DNA from: Elioraea sp051860475
GTDB lineage: Bacteria; Pseudomonadota; Alphaproteobacteria; Acetobacterales; Acetobacteraceae
Length of the DNA: 64,000 nucleotides
Assembly (NCBI RefSeq): GCF_051860475.1
Contig: NZ_JBHYDW010000003.1
Location: forward strand, 25,857 to 89,856
Reading direction: 5' to 3'
Part shown: one piece after another, positions 63,706-64,000 of the stretch
Numbering within the stretch: the stretch's first letter is position 1
How the letters are laid out: each line of letters opens with the position of its first letter
Notes under the pieces: model-generated
Told to the model about the DNA's origin: nothing
The model's input: only the letters and a program-made list of their open reading frames with translations
Database searches by the model: none
Translations under genes and position numbers: made by a program

Positions 63706-64000
63706 GGATCGACGGCAACACGCAGATCATCGCGATCGTCGGCGACCCTACGGCACACATCAAGGGATTCGCGGAGTACGAAATGGCGATCGCGGCGCGC
63801 GGCGCGAATGCGGTCTACCTCGCGATGCATGTCGCGCCGGACGGGCTGGCTGCGTTCCTCCGCGGCATGCGGCAGGTCCGGAACCTCGCCGGGCTGGTCC
63901 TGACGATCCCGCACAAGATCGCCGGACTTACCGCCGCGATACCGGATGAGGCGGCCCGGCTCGCCGGGTCGGCCAACATCCTGCGGCCTTCCGGCGCGGG
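63702..64000 (+). CDS. Shikimate dehydrogenase-like protein, 3' end outside window
   Basis: About 99 residues are in the window. They form the start of the shikimate/quinate dehydrogenase substrate domain: IIAIVGDPTAHIKGFAEYEM in place of the usual GxPxxHSxSP, and LVLTIPHKIAGL, where the lysine of PHK is the catalytic residue position. The SxSP serines are replaced here (IKGF), so the ligand is likely not shikimate itself. It is translationally coupled to the previous gene (ATGA). Catabolic relatives act on quinate or other polyols. Confidence 0.85.
   Translation, partial: MRIDGNTQIIAIVGDPTAHIKGFAEYEMAIAARGANAVYLAMHVAPDGLAAFLRGMRQVRNLAGLVLTIPHKIAGLTAAIPDEAARLAGSANILRPSGA

Overview
The window is uniformly very GC-rich, densely packed, and organised in long runs of overlapping genes (ATGA, GTGA and TGATG junctions). 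Together with the many solute-binding proteins, a TctC/Bug-type receptor, M81 (MlrC-like) peptidases, AtuA/DUF4387 and YcgN, this points to a free-living heterotrophic alphaproteobacterium, most likely of the Acetobacteraceae/Rhodospirillales type. That placement is inferred from gene content; there is no rRNA or marker gene here, and I saw no tRNA, rRNA, CRISPR array or transposase.

Layout. (1) 1-7.2 kb: the end of an amino-acid ABC ATPase, a luciferase-like monooxygenase, an MFS exporter, then an acyl-CoA dehydrogenase/SDR/MaoC run facing an enoyl-CoA hydratase and another SDR, i.e. a small acyl-CoA oxidation module. (2) 7.2-28.2 kb, almost all on the minus strand: two oligopeptide-type (Dpp) ABC transporters enclosing an IclR regulator, an SDR, two MlrC-like metallopeptidases, a glutamate-1-semialdehyde-aminomutase-like PLP enzyme, AtuA+DUF4387, a C45 acyltransferase/peptidase and a stand-alone sigma-54 activator. 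Two sequences with excellent -24/-12 sigma-54 promoter form lie in front of the two transcription units beside that activator, so this looks like one regulated catabolic system for an unknown amide or peptide-like compound. One permease gene here carries a frameshift.

(3) 28.2-32 kb: an island with a 942-residue MmeI-like fused restriction-modification enzyme, bounded by palindromic repeats and by a 54-bp direct repeat that includes the enzyme's own 3' end. (4) 32-39.4 kb: ABC-2 permease, SYLF protein, YcgN, a DapA-family enzyme, a Bug receptor with a 40-bp palindromic leader, an SMR pump and a znuC-znuB-znuA zinc importer behind a Zur-like box. (5) 39.4-44.2 kb: a phosphonate/phosphite-type importer with two tandem PhnD receptors, each with its own Pho box, then PhnC and two PhnE. 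(6) 44.2-48.5 kb: OsmC, MgtC/DUF4010, RidA, a cyclase-family hydrolase, a 45-nt G tract and two small proteins.

(7) 48.2-58.1 kb, minus strand: a third Dpp transporter with an aspartoacylase-type deacylase, an alpha/beta hydrolase, an aldose epimerase and a sugar isomerase-like TIM barrel. (8) 58.2 kb to the end, plus strand, divergent: a sugar-type (Ugp/Mal) ABC transporter with a Gfo/Idh oxidoreductase, a small anchored CarboxypepD_reg protein and the start of a shikimate-dehydrogenase-like gene.
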